Source of the DNA: Candidatus Solibacter sp. | GTDB lineage: Bacteria > Acidobacteriota > Terriglobia > Bryobacterales > Bryobacteraceae | Direction: 5' to 3' | Length of the DNA: 62,580 nt | Assembly: GCA_013822245.1 (NCBI GenBank) | Contig: PNKE01000038.1 | Location: forward strand, 1-62,580 | Shown here: piece by piece, positions 8,803-18,006 of the stretch | Position numbering within the stretch: the first letter of the stretch is position 1 | Layout: the number at the start of each line of letters is the position of its first letter | The notes under the pieces: model-generated | What the model saw: only the letters and a program-made list of their open reading frames with translations | Told to the model about the DNA's origin: nothing | The model's database searches: none | Translations under genes and position numbers: made by a program

Positions 8803-9881
8803 AATCCTGGCGCGCCCCCGGCCGCGTCAACCTCATCGGCGAACACACCGACTATAACGAAGGTTTCGTCATGCCGATCGCCATCCAGCTCGGCTGCACG
8901 ATCACCGCCACCCCCCTCGACGAGCCCGTCATCGAAGCCGTCTCCAAACAGCTCGACGGCGTCCAGCGCTGGGCCATCGACGAAATCCCCACACTCCAGC
9001 CCGCCAAATCCTGGGGCGACTACGTCTCCGGCGTCGCCAAGGAACTCGCCACCGCCGGCTACGATCTCCGCCCCATGCGCCTCGATATCGACGCCACCGT
9101 CCCCACCGGCAGCGGCCTCAGCTCATCCGCCGCCCTCGAAGTCGCCACCGCCCTCGCCCTGCTCGACGGCCGCCCCATCGGCAAAATCGAACTCGCCCGT
9201 CTCTGCCAGCGCGCCGAACGCAACCACGTCGGCATGCCCTGCGGCATCATGGACCAGTACGCCTCGGTCTTCGGCGAACACCACGCCGCCATCCTGCTCG
9301 ACTGCCGCACCCAAACCCACCGCCGCGTTCCCCTGCCCGATTCCATCGAAATGGTGGCCGTCAACACCATGGTCAAGCACGAACTCGGCTCCTCGGCCTA
9401 CCGCACCCGCGTCGCCGAATGCGCCGAAGCGCTCTCCCATTTCCCCGGCAAGTCCGCCCTTCGCGACGTCACCCTCGGCGATCTCGAACGCGAAGCCTCC
9501 AACATCGCCGAAACCCCCCTCGCCCGCGCCCGCCACGTCGTGCTCGAAGACTGGCGTGTCGAACAGTTCCTCGACGCCGCCCAATCCTCCGGCCTCGCCC
9601 GCATGGGCCAGCTCTTCGTTGAAAGCCACCGCTCACTCCAACACGACTACGCAGTCTCCTGCGAGGAACTCGACTTCCTCGTCGACACCGCCCTCACCAT
9701 CGACGGCGTCCACGGCGCCCGCATGACCGGCGGCGGCTTCGGCGGCTGCACCGTCAACCTCGTCGATAAGGCGGCCATCCCGGCCTTCTCCGCCGAAATC
9801 ACCGCCCGCTACCACCAGCGCTACGGCCTCACGCCCACCATCATCCGCTGCGTCCCCTCGCCCGGCGCCGGCCCCGCGTAG
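8781..9881 (+). CDS. galK: Galactokinase
   Basis: A 366-aa GHMP kinase that phosphorylates D-galactose to galactose-1-phosphate with ATP, the first committed Leloir step. The galactokinase signature GRVNLIGEHTDYN is near residue 15-27, the ATP-binding PTGSGLSSSAALE around 112-124, the catalytic region CGIMDQY around 154 and the C-terminal GGGFGGC around 318. The GTG at 8781 gives the normal N-terminus and overlaps the tiny membrane-protein gene by 22 bases, implying coupled translation. No galT, galE or galM lies in the window. Confidence 0.93.
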   Translation: MAQQKGVKSWRAPGRVNLIGEHTDYNEGFVMPIAIQLGCTITATPLDEPVIEAVSKQLDGVQRWAIDEIPTLQPAKSWGDYVSGVAKELATAGYDLRPMRLDIDATVPTGSGLSSSAALEVATALALLDGRPIGKIELARLCQRAERNHVGMPCGIMDQYASVFGEHHAAILLDCRTQTHRRVPLPDSIEMVAVNTMVKHELGSSAYRTRVAECAEALSHFPGKSALRDVTLGDLEREASNIAETPLARARHVVLEDWRVEQFLDAAQSSGLARMGQLFVESHRSLQHDYAVSCEELDFLVDTALTIDGVHGARMTGGGFGGCTVNLVDKAAIPAFSAEITARYHQRYGLTPTIIRCVPSPGAGPA

Positions 9882-9887
9882 GCGTTT

Positions 9888-10820
9888 CTACAACTCCTTC
9901 AGCCACGCCCTGGCGAACTCCGCCATCGCCCCCGCCGGCGCCTTGCCCGCCCTGTACATCGCCTTCCACAGGTAGCTCTTGCGCTCATATGCCGGATTCG
10001 CGAACTTCAACATGTTGCCCTGCTGCACCGTCTGCGCCGCGAAATCCACCGTCGCCGCCTCTTTCACCACCGCGTTCAATTTCGTCCGCAGCACCGCCTT
10101 CAGGTTGTACTTGTTCCACTCTTCCTGCTCCTGCTCCTGCTGCATCCGCACCCCGCTCGCCTCCACCGCCGCCAGATCGCCCGTCCCGCCCATCTCCATC
10201 GACTTCAACAACGCATACCCCTTCTGAAACGCCTTCGCGTCGCTCGTGATCAGCGGCTGCAGCGCCTTCGCTCTCGCATACAACTTCTGCGCCGCGGCCG
10301 CGCTCTTCGCATTCCTTGACTTCGTTTGCCGCTCCCAATCGCTCAAATCCGACTCGAACATCGGCGCCAGTTGCGCAGCCGGAATGTTCATCAGCATCTG
10401 CGCCATCTGCGCCGCCGCCTGCCGCGTCGCCTCATCCGCCGCCGCCTCGCCGCCCGCCATCATCGCCTTCATCTTCTCCTCGGGCGTCTGCACTTTGATC
10501 CCGTGGTCCGCCGCCTTGTGGTTCTGCTTGATGTAGGCCGCGTGCGCCTCCATGAACGCCGGCGACATCACAATCCCCTTCACCGCGCCCAGTATCTCCC
10601 TCACCGCCGCCGCCCGGTTCTGCTCGCTCAACGCCTTCGCCGCCTGGCTCGTCTTCGGCCCGAACCACGGCATCGTCACGCCTTCGCTGTAGTAACGCAG
10701 TGACTTCTCCACTTCCGCCTTCAGCGCGCCCTGCGTGATCCCCAGGCCCGCCATGTAGCCCTGCCACGCCATCATCGCCGCCGGCGCGCATGCCGCCGCG
10801 AACATCAGCTTAAACTTCAT
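9888..10820 (-). CDS. Secreted helical protein of unknown function
   Basis: A 310-aa protein with a short signal peptide (MKFKLMFAAACAPAAMMAW). The mature part is almost all helix, rich in Ala, Gln, Lys and Met, including a charged QQEQEQEEW segment near residue 227 and a C-terminal AMAEFARAWLKEL. No cysteine pairs or catalytic motifs are visible. It is convergent with galK, six bases apart. I do not recognise a family; a periplasmic or outer-surface scaffold is as much as can be said. Confidence 0.6.
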   Translation of the reverse strand: MKFKLMFAAACAPAAMMAWQGYMAGLGITQGALKAEVEKSLRYYSEGVTMPWFGPKTSQAAKALSEQNRAAAVREILGAVKGIVMSPAFMEAHAAYIKQNHKAADHGIKVQTPEEKMKAMMAGGEAAADEATRQAAAQMAQMLMNIPAAQLAPMFESDLSDWERQTKSRNAKSAAAAQKLYARAKALQPLITSDAKAFQKGYALLKSMEMGGTGDLAAVEASGVRMQQEQEQEEWNKYNLKAVLRTKLNAVVKEAATVDFAAQTVQQGNMLKFANPAYERKSYLWKAMYRAGKAPAGAMAEFARAWLKEL

Positions 10821-10904
10821 CAGAATCTCCTCCAGTGCTCGCCAGAATACACCTTCGGAGCCTCGTCATGAAGCCCCCCCCAATATGCCGCTCCTGGATA
10901 ACGC

Positions 10905-10944
10905 CTAAAACGGGAAAAGGCCGCGGACTCCTTCGCCCGCGGCC
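10905..10944 (-). terminator. Rho-independent terminator after the isomerase-like gene
   Basis: A perfect 8-bp stem GGCCGCGG (10919-10926) / CCGCGGCC (10937-10944) is followed, reading the minus strand, by TTTTCCCGTTTTAG. It lies 25 bases beyond the stop at 10969. Confidence 0.75.
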
Positions 10945-10968
10945 CTCGCTCTCTTCCGTCTCGAACAA

Positions 10969-11814
10969 CTACACGTCGCAGATCTTCATCATCTCGTCCA
11001 GCGTCTTCAACGGCTCCACGTCCTTGGTCGGTGAATATTCATGCGACAGGAATCCCGTATACCCCGTGTCGATGATCGCCTTGATAATCGCCGGGTAGCT
11101 CAGCTCCTGCGTCACGTCAAACTGATTGCGTCCCGGATTGCCCGCCGTATGGAAGTGGCCGATGTACTGAATGTTCTCCCTGATCGTCCGGATGATATCT
11201 CCCTCCATGATCTGCATGTGGTAGATGTCATACAGCAGCTTGAACCGCGGCGACCCCACCCGCCTGCACAGCTCCGCCCCCCACGACGTGTGGTCGCACT
11301 GATAATCCTTGTGGTCCACCTTCGAATTCAGCAGCTCCATGCAGATCGTCACCCCCTCGCTCTCCGCGATCGGCGCAACCTTCTTCAGGATCTCCGTGCA
11401 GTTCACCAATCCCTCTTCGTCGCTCTTCCCCCGCCGGTTGCCCGAAAACGTGATCACCGTCTTGATCCCCGCCTTCGCCGCCGCCGCCAGGTTCGCCTGA
11501 AACTCCTTCTCCAGCGCCGCATGAAGCGTCTTGTCGTTGCAGGCGTCGGTCAGCCGTCCGCCGCCCGGCACCACGCTCGGCAGCAGCCCGTACTTCTTCA
11601 CCGTCTCCCACTGCGCCGGCCTCACCAGGTCGTAACAGTGCGCTCCCAGCCGCGCCGCATGACGGCAGCGGTCCTCAAAGCTCATCTCGCGGCCGAAGAC
11701 GCCGTTGCAGACGCCTTGCTTGATTCGGTTCTTGCGCTGTACCTTTTGCTCGGTCTGCGCGTTCAGGACGGCGGCGGATGCCGCGCCCGTCAGGATCAGG
11801 TCTCGTCTTGTCAT
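10969..11814 (-). CDS. Hydroxypyruvate isomerase-like TIM-barrel protein, Tat-exported
   Basis: A 281-aa protein of the xylose-isomerase-like barrel superfamily. It starts TRRDLILTGAASAAVLNAQ, a twin-arginine-type leader, and I take the ATG at 11814. Barrel metal ligands can be placed: E in CMELLNSKVDH, D and H in LLYDIYHMQIMEGD, H in IGHFHTAGNPGR, and E in FLSHEYSP. That order fits Hyi-type isomerases, which interconvert hydroxypyruvate and tartronate semialdehyde, although many exported Acidobacteriota relatives act on other sugars. The gene is monocistronic with its own terminator and divergent from a GNAT gene 29 bases away. Confidence 0.85.
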   Translation of the reverse strand: MTRRDLILTGAASAAVLNAQTEQKVQRKNRIKQGVCNGVFGREMSFEDRCRHAARLGAHCYDLVRPAQWETVKKYGLLPSVVPGGGRLTDACNDKTLHAALEKEFQANLAAAAKAGIKTVITFSGNRRGKSDEEGLVNCTEILKKVAPIAESEGVTICMELLNSKVDHKDYQCDHTSWGAELCRRVGSPRFKLLYDIYHMQIMEGDIIRTIRENIQYIGHFHTAGNPGRNQFDVTQELSYPAIIKAIIDTGYTGFLSHEYSPTKDVEPLKTLDEMMKICDV

Positions 11815-11842
11815 CGGATTGGGGCCTCGCAAGATATCCTAC

Positions 11843-12259
11843 ATGAGAGTGCACCCGACAATCACCTACCTCACCGGATTTCCCGTCAGCGTCGATCAAT
11901 ACGTCGAACTGCTGAACTCCTCTACCCTCGGCCAGCGCCGCCCCGTCGATGAGCCTCCCCTCATCGCCTCCATGCTCCGCAACTCCAACCTCCTCGTCAC
12001 CGCCTGGCACGGCCCCCTCCTCGCCGGCGCCGCCCGCTGCATGTCCGACTTCGCCCACGCCACCTACTGCGCCGACCTCGCCGTCCGCCTCGACTATCAA
12101 CACCGCGGCATCGGCAAACAACTCCTCCGCGAAGTCCTCCGCGCCGGCGGTTGCCGCATCGTCCTGCTCGCCGCCCCCAAGGCCATCGGCTACTACCCCA
12201 AAACCGGCATGGAACTCCACCCCTCCGCCTGGATCACCACCGACAAGGGCATCATTTAG
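11843..12259 (+). CDS. GNAT-family N-acetyltransferase
   Basis: A 138-aa single-domain acetyltransferase. The acetyl-CoA pyrophosphate loop is seen as YQHRGIGKQLLREVL (Q/RxxGxG/A) around residue 84-98, preceded by the strand CADLAVRLD and followed by IVLLAAPKAIGYYPKTGM, the usual strand plus YxxxGF/M ending. The substrate is unknown. The start is the ATG at 11843; the longer reading would extend into the divergent isomerase-like gene. A small hypothetical gene follows two bases after the stop. Confidence 0.8.
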   Translation: MRVHPTITYLTGFPVSVDQYVELLNSSTLGQRRPVDEPPLIASMLRNSNLLVTAWHGPLLAGAARCMSDFAHATYCADLAVRLDYQHRGIGKQLLREVLRAGGCRIVLLAAPKAIGYYPKTGMELHPSAWITTDKGII

Positions 12260-12261
12260 TT

Positions 12262-12549
12262 ATGGGCTTCGCTCTCTGGATCCGCGACGGCCAGGCCTGG
12301 GCCTTGGGCACCCACGAATACCGCCCCATGGGCGTCGCCGTCATCTCCCCCCGCGGCGTCTTCTCCACCCGCGACTTCCGCCGTTCCCGCCCCGCCCCTT
12401 CCCGCATGGACCCCGGCCTCGTCGGCCTGTTCGCCTCACTCGGCGAAATGAACGACTTCCTCAAATTCCGCCTCGCCCGGCGTCTCCAGTCACGGCATCA
12501 GCGGAAATTTCGCGGAAACGCCGTAAACCGCTCCATGCCAGAGTTTTAG
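12262..12549 (+). CDS. Small hypothetical protein
   Basis: A 95-aa protein starting two bases after the acetyltransferase stop. It is basic, with WALGTHEYRPMGVAVISPRG at the start, then RRSRPAPSR and a Leu/Phe-rich helix LVGLFASLGEMNDFLKFRLARR. No known motif. The plus strand is strongly C-rich and several frames are open, so expression is plausible mainly because of tight coupling to the upstream gene. Confidence 0.4.
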   Translation: MGFALWIRDGQAWALGTHEYRPMGVAVISPRGVFSTRDFRRSRPAPSRMDPGLVGLFASLGEMNDFLKFRLARRLQSRHQRKFRGNAVNRSMPEF

Positions 12550-12654
12550 CCCATCTCTCCAGGAGCTTTCCTGGTCCCGCCCACCGCGCTTTCTCTCACA
12601 CCGCAAGTTAGAATCGCTCCCGGACGCCGACGCGCGCCCAGGAGGTGCCAAACC

Positions 12655-14964
12655 ATGTCCAGCAACGTTGAAATCCATGCCGCCGGCGGCGCCCACCGCG
12701 CCTCCACTCGGGGCGAGGATGGAATGCTCTACTTCTGCGAATCGCCCCGCCCCGATGCCGACTTCCTCTGGCTCGCCCAGGCCCGGCAACTCAACGCCAT
12801 CGAATCCCTGCCCGAGGGCCTCACCCTCGGCGCCTCCGGCCGCCGCCAGTTCCACTTCCAGCGCCTCATCCCCTTCGGCTTCGACTTCCACTGGGTCCGC
12901 GAGGTCACCCTCAACACCCTGCGCGGAACCACCGGCTTCCGCCTCGATGGCAGTGTCACCGCCGGCGTCTCCGCCGCCATCGACGCCCCCTTCGACATCC
13001 GCGTCTCAAGATCCGGCGCCCGGCTCCGCCTTCGCCTCAACTCCTCCGCCTCCCGCTCCGGCGGTCTCGAGCTCAAAGCCTCGGCCACGGTCCACTGCGC
13101 GATCGGCCCCCCGCCCCCCCGCGACTCCCTGCTCGCCGCCCTCGCCGGCATCCATCCGCTCGAATGGATTCGCACCATGCTCGCCGCCTCCGGCAGTTCC
13201 TTCTGGCGCGCCCTTGCCGACGCCGCTTCCGTCCGCACATACCTGCTCGACGCCATTCATTCCGGCTGGCAGCAGATGCCGGCCTGCGCCGAGGCCGCCG
13301 TCTGGCGCGCCCTCGGCGATGAGGACGAACTCGCCGGCCTGCTCCAGGCCGCCCGCGGCGTTCTTGCCGGAAGCGCCCTCGAACCCCTGCCCGGCTCCGC
13401 CGCCGAGGAGTGGCTTCTCGCCTATCCGCCCGCCGGGTCCGCCGCCGCCGCGCGCTCCCTGCTGTCCTGGCTCGACCGTCCCGCCCTGGCCGAAACCGCC
13501 GCCACCCTGCGCCGCTACGCCCTCACCGTCCTCGATACCACCCGCCCGGCCGACTGGGCCGGGTTTGTCCTCGCCGAACAGGCCGGCTGCCGCCCCGGCG
13601 ACATCGATCCCGCCTCCCTCATCAACCGTTGGTCCGGCCTCCGCGATTCCATCTACCGCTCCGCCGAACAAGCTCTCAACCGCAAAATCGCCGCCGAACT
13701 GACCGCCGGCGTCGAAACCCCCTCCGCCGGGTCCTGCCTTCTCGACCTCTCCTTCCCAGCCTCCCCCGATGGCGCCGCCGCCCTCCGCTCGGCCGCCTCG
13801 GGCAACCTCCACCCCGTCTTTGCCCCCGGCTCCCCCGCCCTGGTCCACGCCGGCTGGCTCTCCCACTTCCACGCCCGCCGCCGCTATCTCGACCTCCATC
13901 TCCCCTTCCTCGGCCGCCTGCAGTATCGGCACGCTCTCGACGCCGTCGCCTCGGCCCCGGTCCTCAACGAGGGCGTCCAACGCATCGCCGTCTACAAACT
14001 CCAGGCCCGCGGCAATTCCTACCAGGCCGGTATCCATTCCTCCACCTCCGTCCTCGCCGCCGCCGTCTCTGAACGCGACGGCCAGGCCCGCTGCGACAAC
14101 CTCAACCTCACATTCGAACACCGCTTCGCCTCCCCCTCCGGCCCCCTGTCCCCGGCCTGGTCCCGCCTCCTCCACGCCTACGGCGTCCTGCCCGACGAAT
14201 GGCCCAACAACCCTTCCCAGGCCATACTCACCATCTCCGCCCCTGCCTCCCAGACCCTCGCCTGGACCTCCACTCCCCACCCATCCACCCCCGAATTCAC
14301 CGCCGCCGTCGCCCGCATCTCCACCGCCCTCCAACTCCTCATGCGCCGCTGGCTCCCCGCCCTCTACTTCTCCGGCCCGCACCGCTATGCCGCCCTCGGC
14401 GCCGCCTGGCCCCTCCTCGTCTATGCCGCCGGATTGCCCAGCCGCCTCCCGCGCGCCCACCACTTCACCTACGACGCCATGGACCCGGATTCGGTCCGCG
14501 ACGCCGCCTTCAGCGCCTCCGCCGCCCTGCCCCCCATGATCGGGGAGATCCGCGCCCATCTCTCCGCCGCCGGTCTCAAAAGCAAGCTCGCCCACTACGT
14601 CCCCTACCGCTACGAAGGCCTCATCCACCGCGCCATCCGCAGCCCCCAGTTCTCCTCCCTCTTGCGCGCCGACGCCTTCCTCGTCCAGGACATGGTACGC
14701 CTCGCCGAAACCTGCCGCGAGTTCCGTAGCCTCTGGACGCGCCAACCCTCCAGCGTCATCCGCCGCCTCTCCTCCGACGGCGCTTACTTCGTCCGTTCCT
14801 TCAATAGCCGCCTCAAACGCCTCTTCGGCAACTCTGAGTTCCTCGCCCTCGGCCCGCTCATCCTCGCCGAAGCGACCACCGCCCTTTCCGGCGCCTCCGC
14901 CCGCTCCCAGGTCAGCCTGGAATTGCTTGACTCCAATGGCGGCCGCCTCTTTTGGACCAACTGA
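12655..14964 (+). CDS. Large protein of unknown function (769 aa)
   Basis: A long frame with AGGAGG-type ribosome site (CCCAGGAGGTGCCAAACC before the ATG). There is no signal peptide or membrane segment. The N-terminal 150 residues are beta-rich (RQFHFQRLIPFGFDFHWVRE); the middle is helical and Ala-rich with many Trp; the C-terminal third contains AALGAAWPLLVYAAGLPSRLP and RSFNSRLKRLFGNSEFLALG. I recognise no family or catalytic signature. A nearly as long antisense frame exists, but it is Gly/Glu-monotonous and lacks normal protein composition, so this strand is the coding one. Confidence 0.65.
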   Translation: MSSNVEIHAAGGAHRASTRGEDGMLYFCESPRPDADFLWLAQARQLNAIESLPEGLTLGASGRRQFHFQRLIPFGFDFHWVREVTLNTLRGTTGFRLDGSVTAGVSAAIDAPFDIRVSRSGARLRLRLNSSASRSGGLELKASATVHCAIGPPPPRDSLLAALAGIHPLEWIRTMLAASGSSFWRALADAASVRTYLLDAIHSGWQQMPACAEAAVWRALGDEDELAGLLQAARGVLAGSALEPLPGSAAEEWLLAYPPAGSAAAARSLLSWLDRPALAETAATLRRYALTVLDTTRPADWAGFVLAEQAGCRPGDIDPASLINRWSGLRDSIYRSAEQALNRKIAAELTAGVETPSAGSCLLDLSFPASPDGAAALRSAASGNLHPVFAPGSPALVHAGWLSHFHARRRYLDLHLPFLGRLQYRHALDAVASAPVLNEGVQRIAVYKLQARGNSYQAGIHSSTSVLAAAVSERDGQARCDNLNLTFEHRFASPSGPLSPAWSRLLHAYGVLPDEWPNNPSQAILTISAPASQTLAWTSTPHPSTPEFTAAVARISTALQLLMRRWLPALYFSGPHRYAALGAAWPLLVYAAGLPSRLPRAHHFTYDAMDPDSVRDAAFSASAALPPMIGEIRAHLSAAGLKSKLAHYVPYRYEGLIHRAIRSPQFSSLLRADAFLVQDMVRLAETCREFRSLWTRQPSSVIRRLSSDGAYFVRSFNSRLKRLFGNSEFLALGPLILAEATTALSGASARSQVSLELLDSNGGRLFWTN

Positions 14965-15222
14965 TGCCTTCTCCCGCCCCCCTGCCAGGTTCGTTTGGCC
15001 GCCTGTCCCCGGCTCGGCGTCCTGCTCTCCCGCGTACAATCTTCCGCGGAATTCTACGTAATCCGCTCCCCCCGCTCTCACCCGCTTCCTTTTTTCAGCG
15101 CCCCGCCAGTTCGTTTGGTCAAAATCCGTCGCGCCGTGTTTTGTTCGAGTTACGGTGACCAGTCCCGCCGCCGGCCGGCGTGCGGTCCGTTTGGCGCGCT
15201 TGCCGGCGCGCCCGCACAGCCA

Positions 15223-16263
15223 TCAGAAAAGCGGACGCTGCGGCCCCCCGCCCATCCGTTTCTGTACTCCAAAGTACTCAAATGCCCTGTCCGTCGCCAT
15301 CCGCCCTCGCGGCGTCCGGTCCAGGAACCCCAACTGCATCAGGTAAGGTTCATAGACCTCTTCGATCGTGTCCGGCTCCTCATCGGTCGATGCCGCGATC
15401 GTGTTCAACCCCACCGGCCCCCCGCCGTACTTCTCCAGAATCGTCAGCATGATCTTCTGGTCGATCTCGTCCAGCCCGAAACGGTCCACTTCCAGCAGGT
15501 CCAGCGCCGTCCGCGCCACATCCATCGTCACGTGCCCGGCGGCCCTCACTTGCGCGTAGTCCCTCACCCGCCTCAACAGCCGGTTCGCTATCCTCGGCGT
15601 CCCCCGGCTCCGCCGCGCCACTTCAACCGCCGCGTCGCCGTCAATCGTCGTCTCCAGAATCTTCGCCGCCCGGTGCACGATGCGCGTCAATTCCGTCACG
15701 TCGTAGTGCTTCAGGTACAGCACCAGCCCGAACCGCCCCCGCAGCGGTGCGCTCAACAGCCCCTGCCGCGTCGTCGCCCCAACGGCCGTGAACTGCTGGA
15801 TCGGCAGCGAATGCGTCCGCGCCCCCGGACCCTGCCCGATCACGATATCCACCCGGAAATCCTCCAGCGCCGAGTACAGCACCTCTTCCACGTCCGGCAG
15901 CAGCCTGTGGATCTCGTCGATAAAGAAGACCTGGCTGCCTTTCAACGAACTCAGGATCCCCGTCAGGTCCACCTTCTTTTGCAGCATCGGACCGCTCGAT
16001 ATGTCGAACGGCACCCCCAACTCCTGCGCCACGATCGCCGCCAGCGTCGTCTTGCCCAACCCCGGCGGTCCGATCAGCAGCACATGGTCCATCGCCTCCT
16101 GCCGCATCTTCGCCGCCTCTATGGCGATCGACAGGATCTCCTTCACCTTCGGCTGGCCCGTGAATTCGGCCAGCGTCCGCGGCCGCAGACTCGTATCCAG
16201 CGCCTGATCCTCTTCGCGCTCGGCGGCCGACACCATCCGGCGTTTGGCTTTGTCCTCGGGCAT
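15223..16263 (-). CDS. ruvB: Holliday junction branch-migration helicase RuvB
   Basis: A 346-aa hexameric AAA+ motor that drives RuvA-bound Holliday junctions. Signatures: LRPRTLAEFTGQ at the N-terminus, Walker A GPPGLGKTTLA near residue 67, Walker B FIDEIHRL near 116, GATTRQGLLSAPLRGRFG, and the winged-helix ending with LDRTPRGR. It is 17 bases downstream of ruvA in the conventional ruvA-ruvB order; ruvC is not here. Confidence 0.97.
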   Translation of the reverse strand: MPEDKAKRRMVSAAEREEDQALDTSLRPRTLAEFTGQPKVKEILSIAIEAAKMRQEAMDHVLLIGPPGLGKTTLAAIVAQELGVPFDISSGPMLQKKVDLTGILSSLKGSQVFFIDEIHRLLPDVEEVLYSALEDFRVDIVIGQGPGARTHSLPIQQFTAVGATTRQGLLSAPLRGRFGLVLYLKHYDVTELTRIVHRAAKILETTIDGDAAVEVARRSRGTPRIANRLLRRVRDYAQVRAAGHVTMDVARTALDLLEVDRFGLDEIDQKIMLTILEKYGGGPVGLNTIAASTDEEPDTIEEVYEPYLMQLGFLDRTPRGRMATDRAFEYFGVQKRMGGGPQRPLF

Positions 16264-16280
16264 TTGCGTGAAGCTTCAGA

Positions 16281-16880
16281 TTAGCGCAGCAACTCCATCG
16301 CACGCCGGAAAAGCGGCTCGAACTCCGCCCCGCCCACCTCGCCCGCCGCCTTCTTCACCGCGATCTCCGCCGAGCCTTGCTGGCAGCCCAGGTTCATCAG
16401 CGCGCTCACCGCGTCCCGCTCCACCGCCGCCAGCATCACCACCGCCGGTCCCTTCGCTTGCACGGCGCCCCCGGCCCCGAAGTCCAGCTTGTCCCTCAGT
16501 TCCAGCACGATCCGCTCGGCCGTCTTCTTGCCGATCCCCGGTATCCGCGTCAACTGCTGCACTTCGCCTGCCCGGATGATCGTGATCAGGTGGCCCGCCT
16601 CCACCCCGCTCAACACCGTGATCGCCATCTTCGGCCCGATCCCGCTCACCGTGATCAGCTTCTCGAACAACGCCTTCTCCTCGGCCAGCAGAAAGCCGAA
16701 CAGCACCAGCGCATCCTCCCTGACGTGCGTGTGAATCCGCAGCCGCACCTCGGCCCCCGCATCCGGCAGCGAACTGTAGGTGGACACTGAAATCGCCACG
16801 TCATACCCCACGCCCGCACACTCCACCACCGCCTGGTTCGGATGCTTCTCGATTAACGTCCCGCGCAAGTGAGCGATCAT
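16281..16880 (-). CDS. ruvA: Holliday junction DNA-binding subunit RuvA
   Basis: A 199-aa protein with the three RuvA domains: the OB-fold start MIAHLRGTLIEK, two helix-hairpin-helix motifs (FEKLITVSGIGPKMA and LTRIPGIGKKTAERI, residues about 72-125) that contact junction DNA, and a C-terminal UBA-like domain that binds RuvB (DAVSALMNLGCQQGSAEIAV). The acidic pin region is present. It overlaps the divergent rsmE only if that gene uses an upstream start, so the two probably share a short divergent promoter region. Confidence 0.96.
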   Translation of the reverse strand: MIAHLRGTLIEKHPNQAVVECAGVGYDVAISVSTYSSLPDAGAEVRLRIHTHVREDALVLFGFLLAEEKALFEKLITVSGIGPKMAITVLSGVEAGHLITIIRAGEVQQLTRIPGIGKKTAERIVLELRDKLDFGAGGAVQAKGPAVVMLAAVERDAVSALMNLGCQQGSAEIAVKKAAGEVGGAEFEPLFRRAMELLR

Positions 16881-16901
16881 CGGTTCTATTGTAGAAGTTG
16901 C

Positions 16902-17648
16902 ATGGCCCGCCGGATGTTCTATGTCGACGAAATTCGCTCAGGCAGCGCCACCCTTCGCGGTGAATCCGCCCAGCATCTCAGAAAGGTCCTCCGCGCTGAG
17001 CCTGGCCAGCGCTTCGAGATCTCCGACAACCAGTCGCTTTACCTCGCCGAACTCGTCTCCTACGGCAAGGACCTCGCCGAGTTCGCCATCGTCTCGGAAA
17101 TCGACGCCCCCCGCGCCCCCCTTCATCTGCACCTGCTGCCGGCCCTCATCAAGTTCGACCGCTTCGAATGGATCCTCGAAAAGGCCACCGAACTCGGCGT
17201 CGAGCTCATCACACCCGTCTACGCCCTGCGCACCGATAAGGGCCTCGACCAGGCCGCCGTCAAACGCATGGACCGTTGGAGCAAGATCCTCGCCGAGTCC
17301 GGCCAGCAATCCCGCCGCGCCACCCGGCCGGTCCTCCATCCCCCCGTCCGCCTCACCGATGCCCTCGCCTCCCACGCCTCCCTCCGCTTCTTTCTCGATG
17401 AAGACCCCGCCGCGCCGCCGCTGCTCTCCGCCATCCCCCCGGAAAGGTCCTCCGCTGATTCCGCCGCTCTCTTGATCGGTCCCGAGGGCGGCTGGGACGA
17501 GCGCGAACGCGCCCTGTCCATCTCATCCGGTTGGACCGCCGTCAGTCTCGGCCCTCAGATCCTGCGCGCCGAAACCGCCGCCGTCGCCGCCCTGGCCGCC
17601 ATCTCCTGCGCCTGGCAGACGGTCTCGATCAGCACACAGACCGGCTGA
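16902..17648 (+). CDS. rsmE: 16S rRNA (uracil-1498-N3)-methyltransferase
   Basis: A 248-aa SPOUT enzyme that methylates U1498 of 16S rRNA using SAM. It shows a PUA-like N-terminal domain (RRMFYVDEI, HLRKVLRAEPGQ), the KATELGV region near residue 90-100, LIGPEGGWDERE around 197-208 and LGPQILRAETA around 222-232, which form the knotted SAM pocket. I start at the ATG 16902 (MARRMFYV) as in the family. The 3' end overlaps the convergent DUF2237 gene by 20 bases. Confidence 0.93.
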   Translation: MARRMFYVDEIRSGSATLRGESAQHLRKVLRAEPGQRFEISDNQSLYLAELVSYGKDLAEFAIVSEIDAPRAPLHLHLLPALIKFDRFEWILEKATELGVELITPVYALRTDKGLDQAAVKRMDRWSKILAESGQQSRRATRPVLHPPVRLTDALASHASLRFFLDEDPAAPPLLSAIPPERSSADSAALLIGPEGGWDERERALSISSGWTAVSLGPQILRAETAAVAALAAISCAWQTVSISTQTG

Positions 17649-18006
17649 CCGCGTGCGTCAGCAGGTCTTCGAGCCTCACATACTTCAGCGCCTCCTCGTG
17701 CGTCGCCTCCAGCACCACGCCCGGCGCCATGCCCGCTTCGAGCGCCTCCTTCCAACGCAACACGCACAGGCACCATCTCTCGCCCGGCTTCACCCCCGGA
17801 AAGCCATACTGCGGCATCGGCGTCGACAGATCGTTGCCCCGCGCCTTCGAAAACTCCAGAAACTCCCCGGTCGCCACAATGCAGACCGTGTGCTGCCCCA
17901 CGTCCTCCTCCCCCGTGTCGCAGCACCCGTTACGGTAGAAACCCGTCCTCGGCGCATTCGAGCAGATCCCCAGGGGCCCGCCCAGTACGTTCTTTCTTTG
18001 AAGCAT
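17629..18006 (-). CDS. DUF2237 family protein
   Basis: A 125-aa protein matching the DUF2237 family almost throughout: KNVLGGPLGICS, TGFYRNGCCDTG, HTVCIVATGEFLEFSKARGN, QYGFPGVKPGERWCLC and VVLEATHEEAL. The conserved cysteines suggest metal binding or redox chemistry, but no activity is established. The ATG at 18006 gives the family-standard N-terminus. It is convergent with and slightly overlaps rsmE. Confidence 0.88.
   Translation of the reverse strand: MLQRKNVLGGPLGICSNAPRTGFYRNGCCDTGEEDVGQHTVCIVATGEFLEFSKARGNDLSTPMPQYGFPGVKPGERWCLCVLRWKEALEAGMAPGVVLEATHEEALKYVRLEDLLTHAVSRSVC

Noticed and set aside
13006-15081. 691-aa minus-strand ORF opposite the 769-aa protein
   Set aside because: Composition is almost only Gly, Glu, Ala and Val, as expected from reading C-rich codons backwards; no ribosome site.
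14965-15222. Possible RNA or regulatory element between the 769-aa gene and ruvB
   Set aside because: Only C-rich sequence with loosely repeated CGTTTGG words; no stable hairpin or promoter could be seen.
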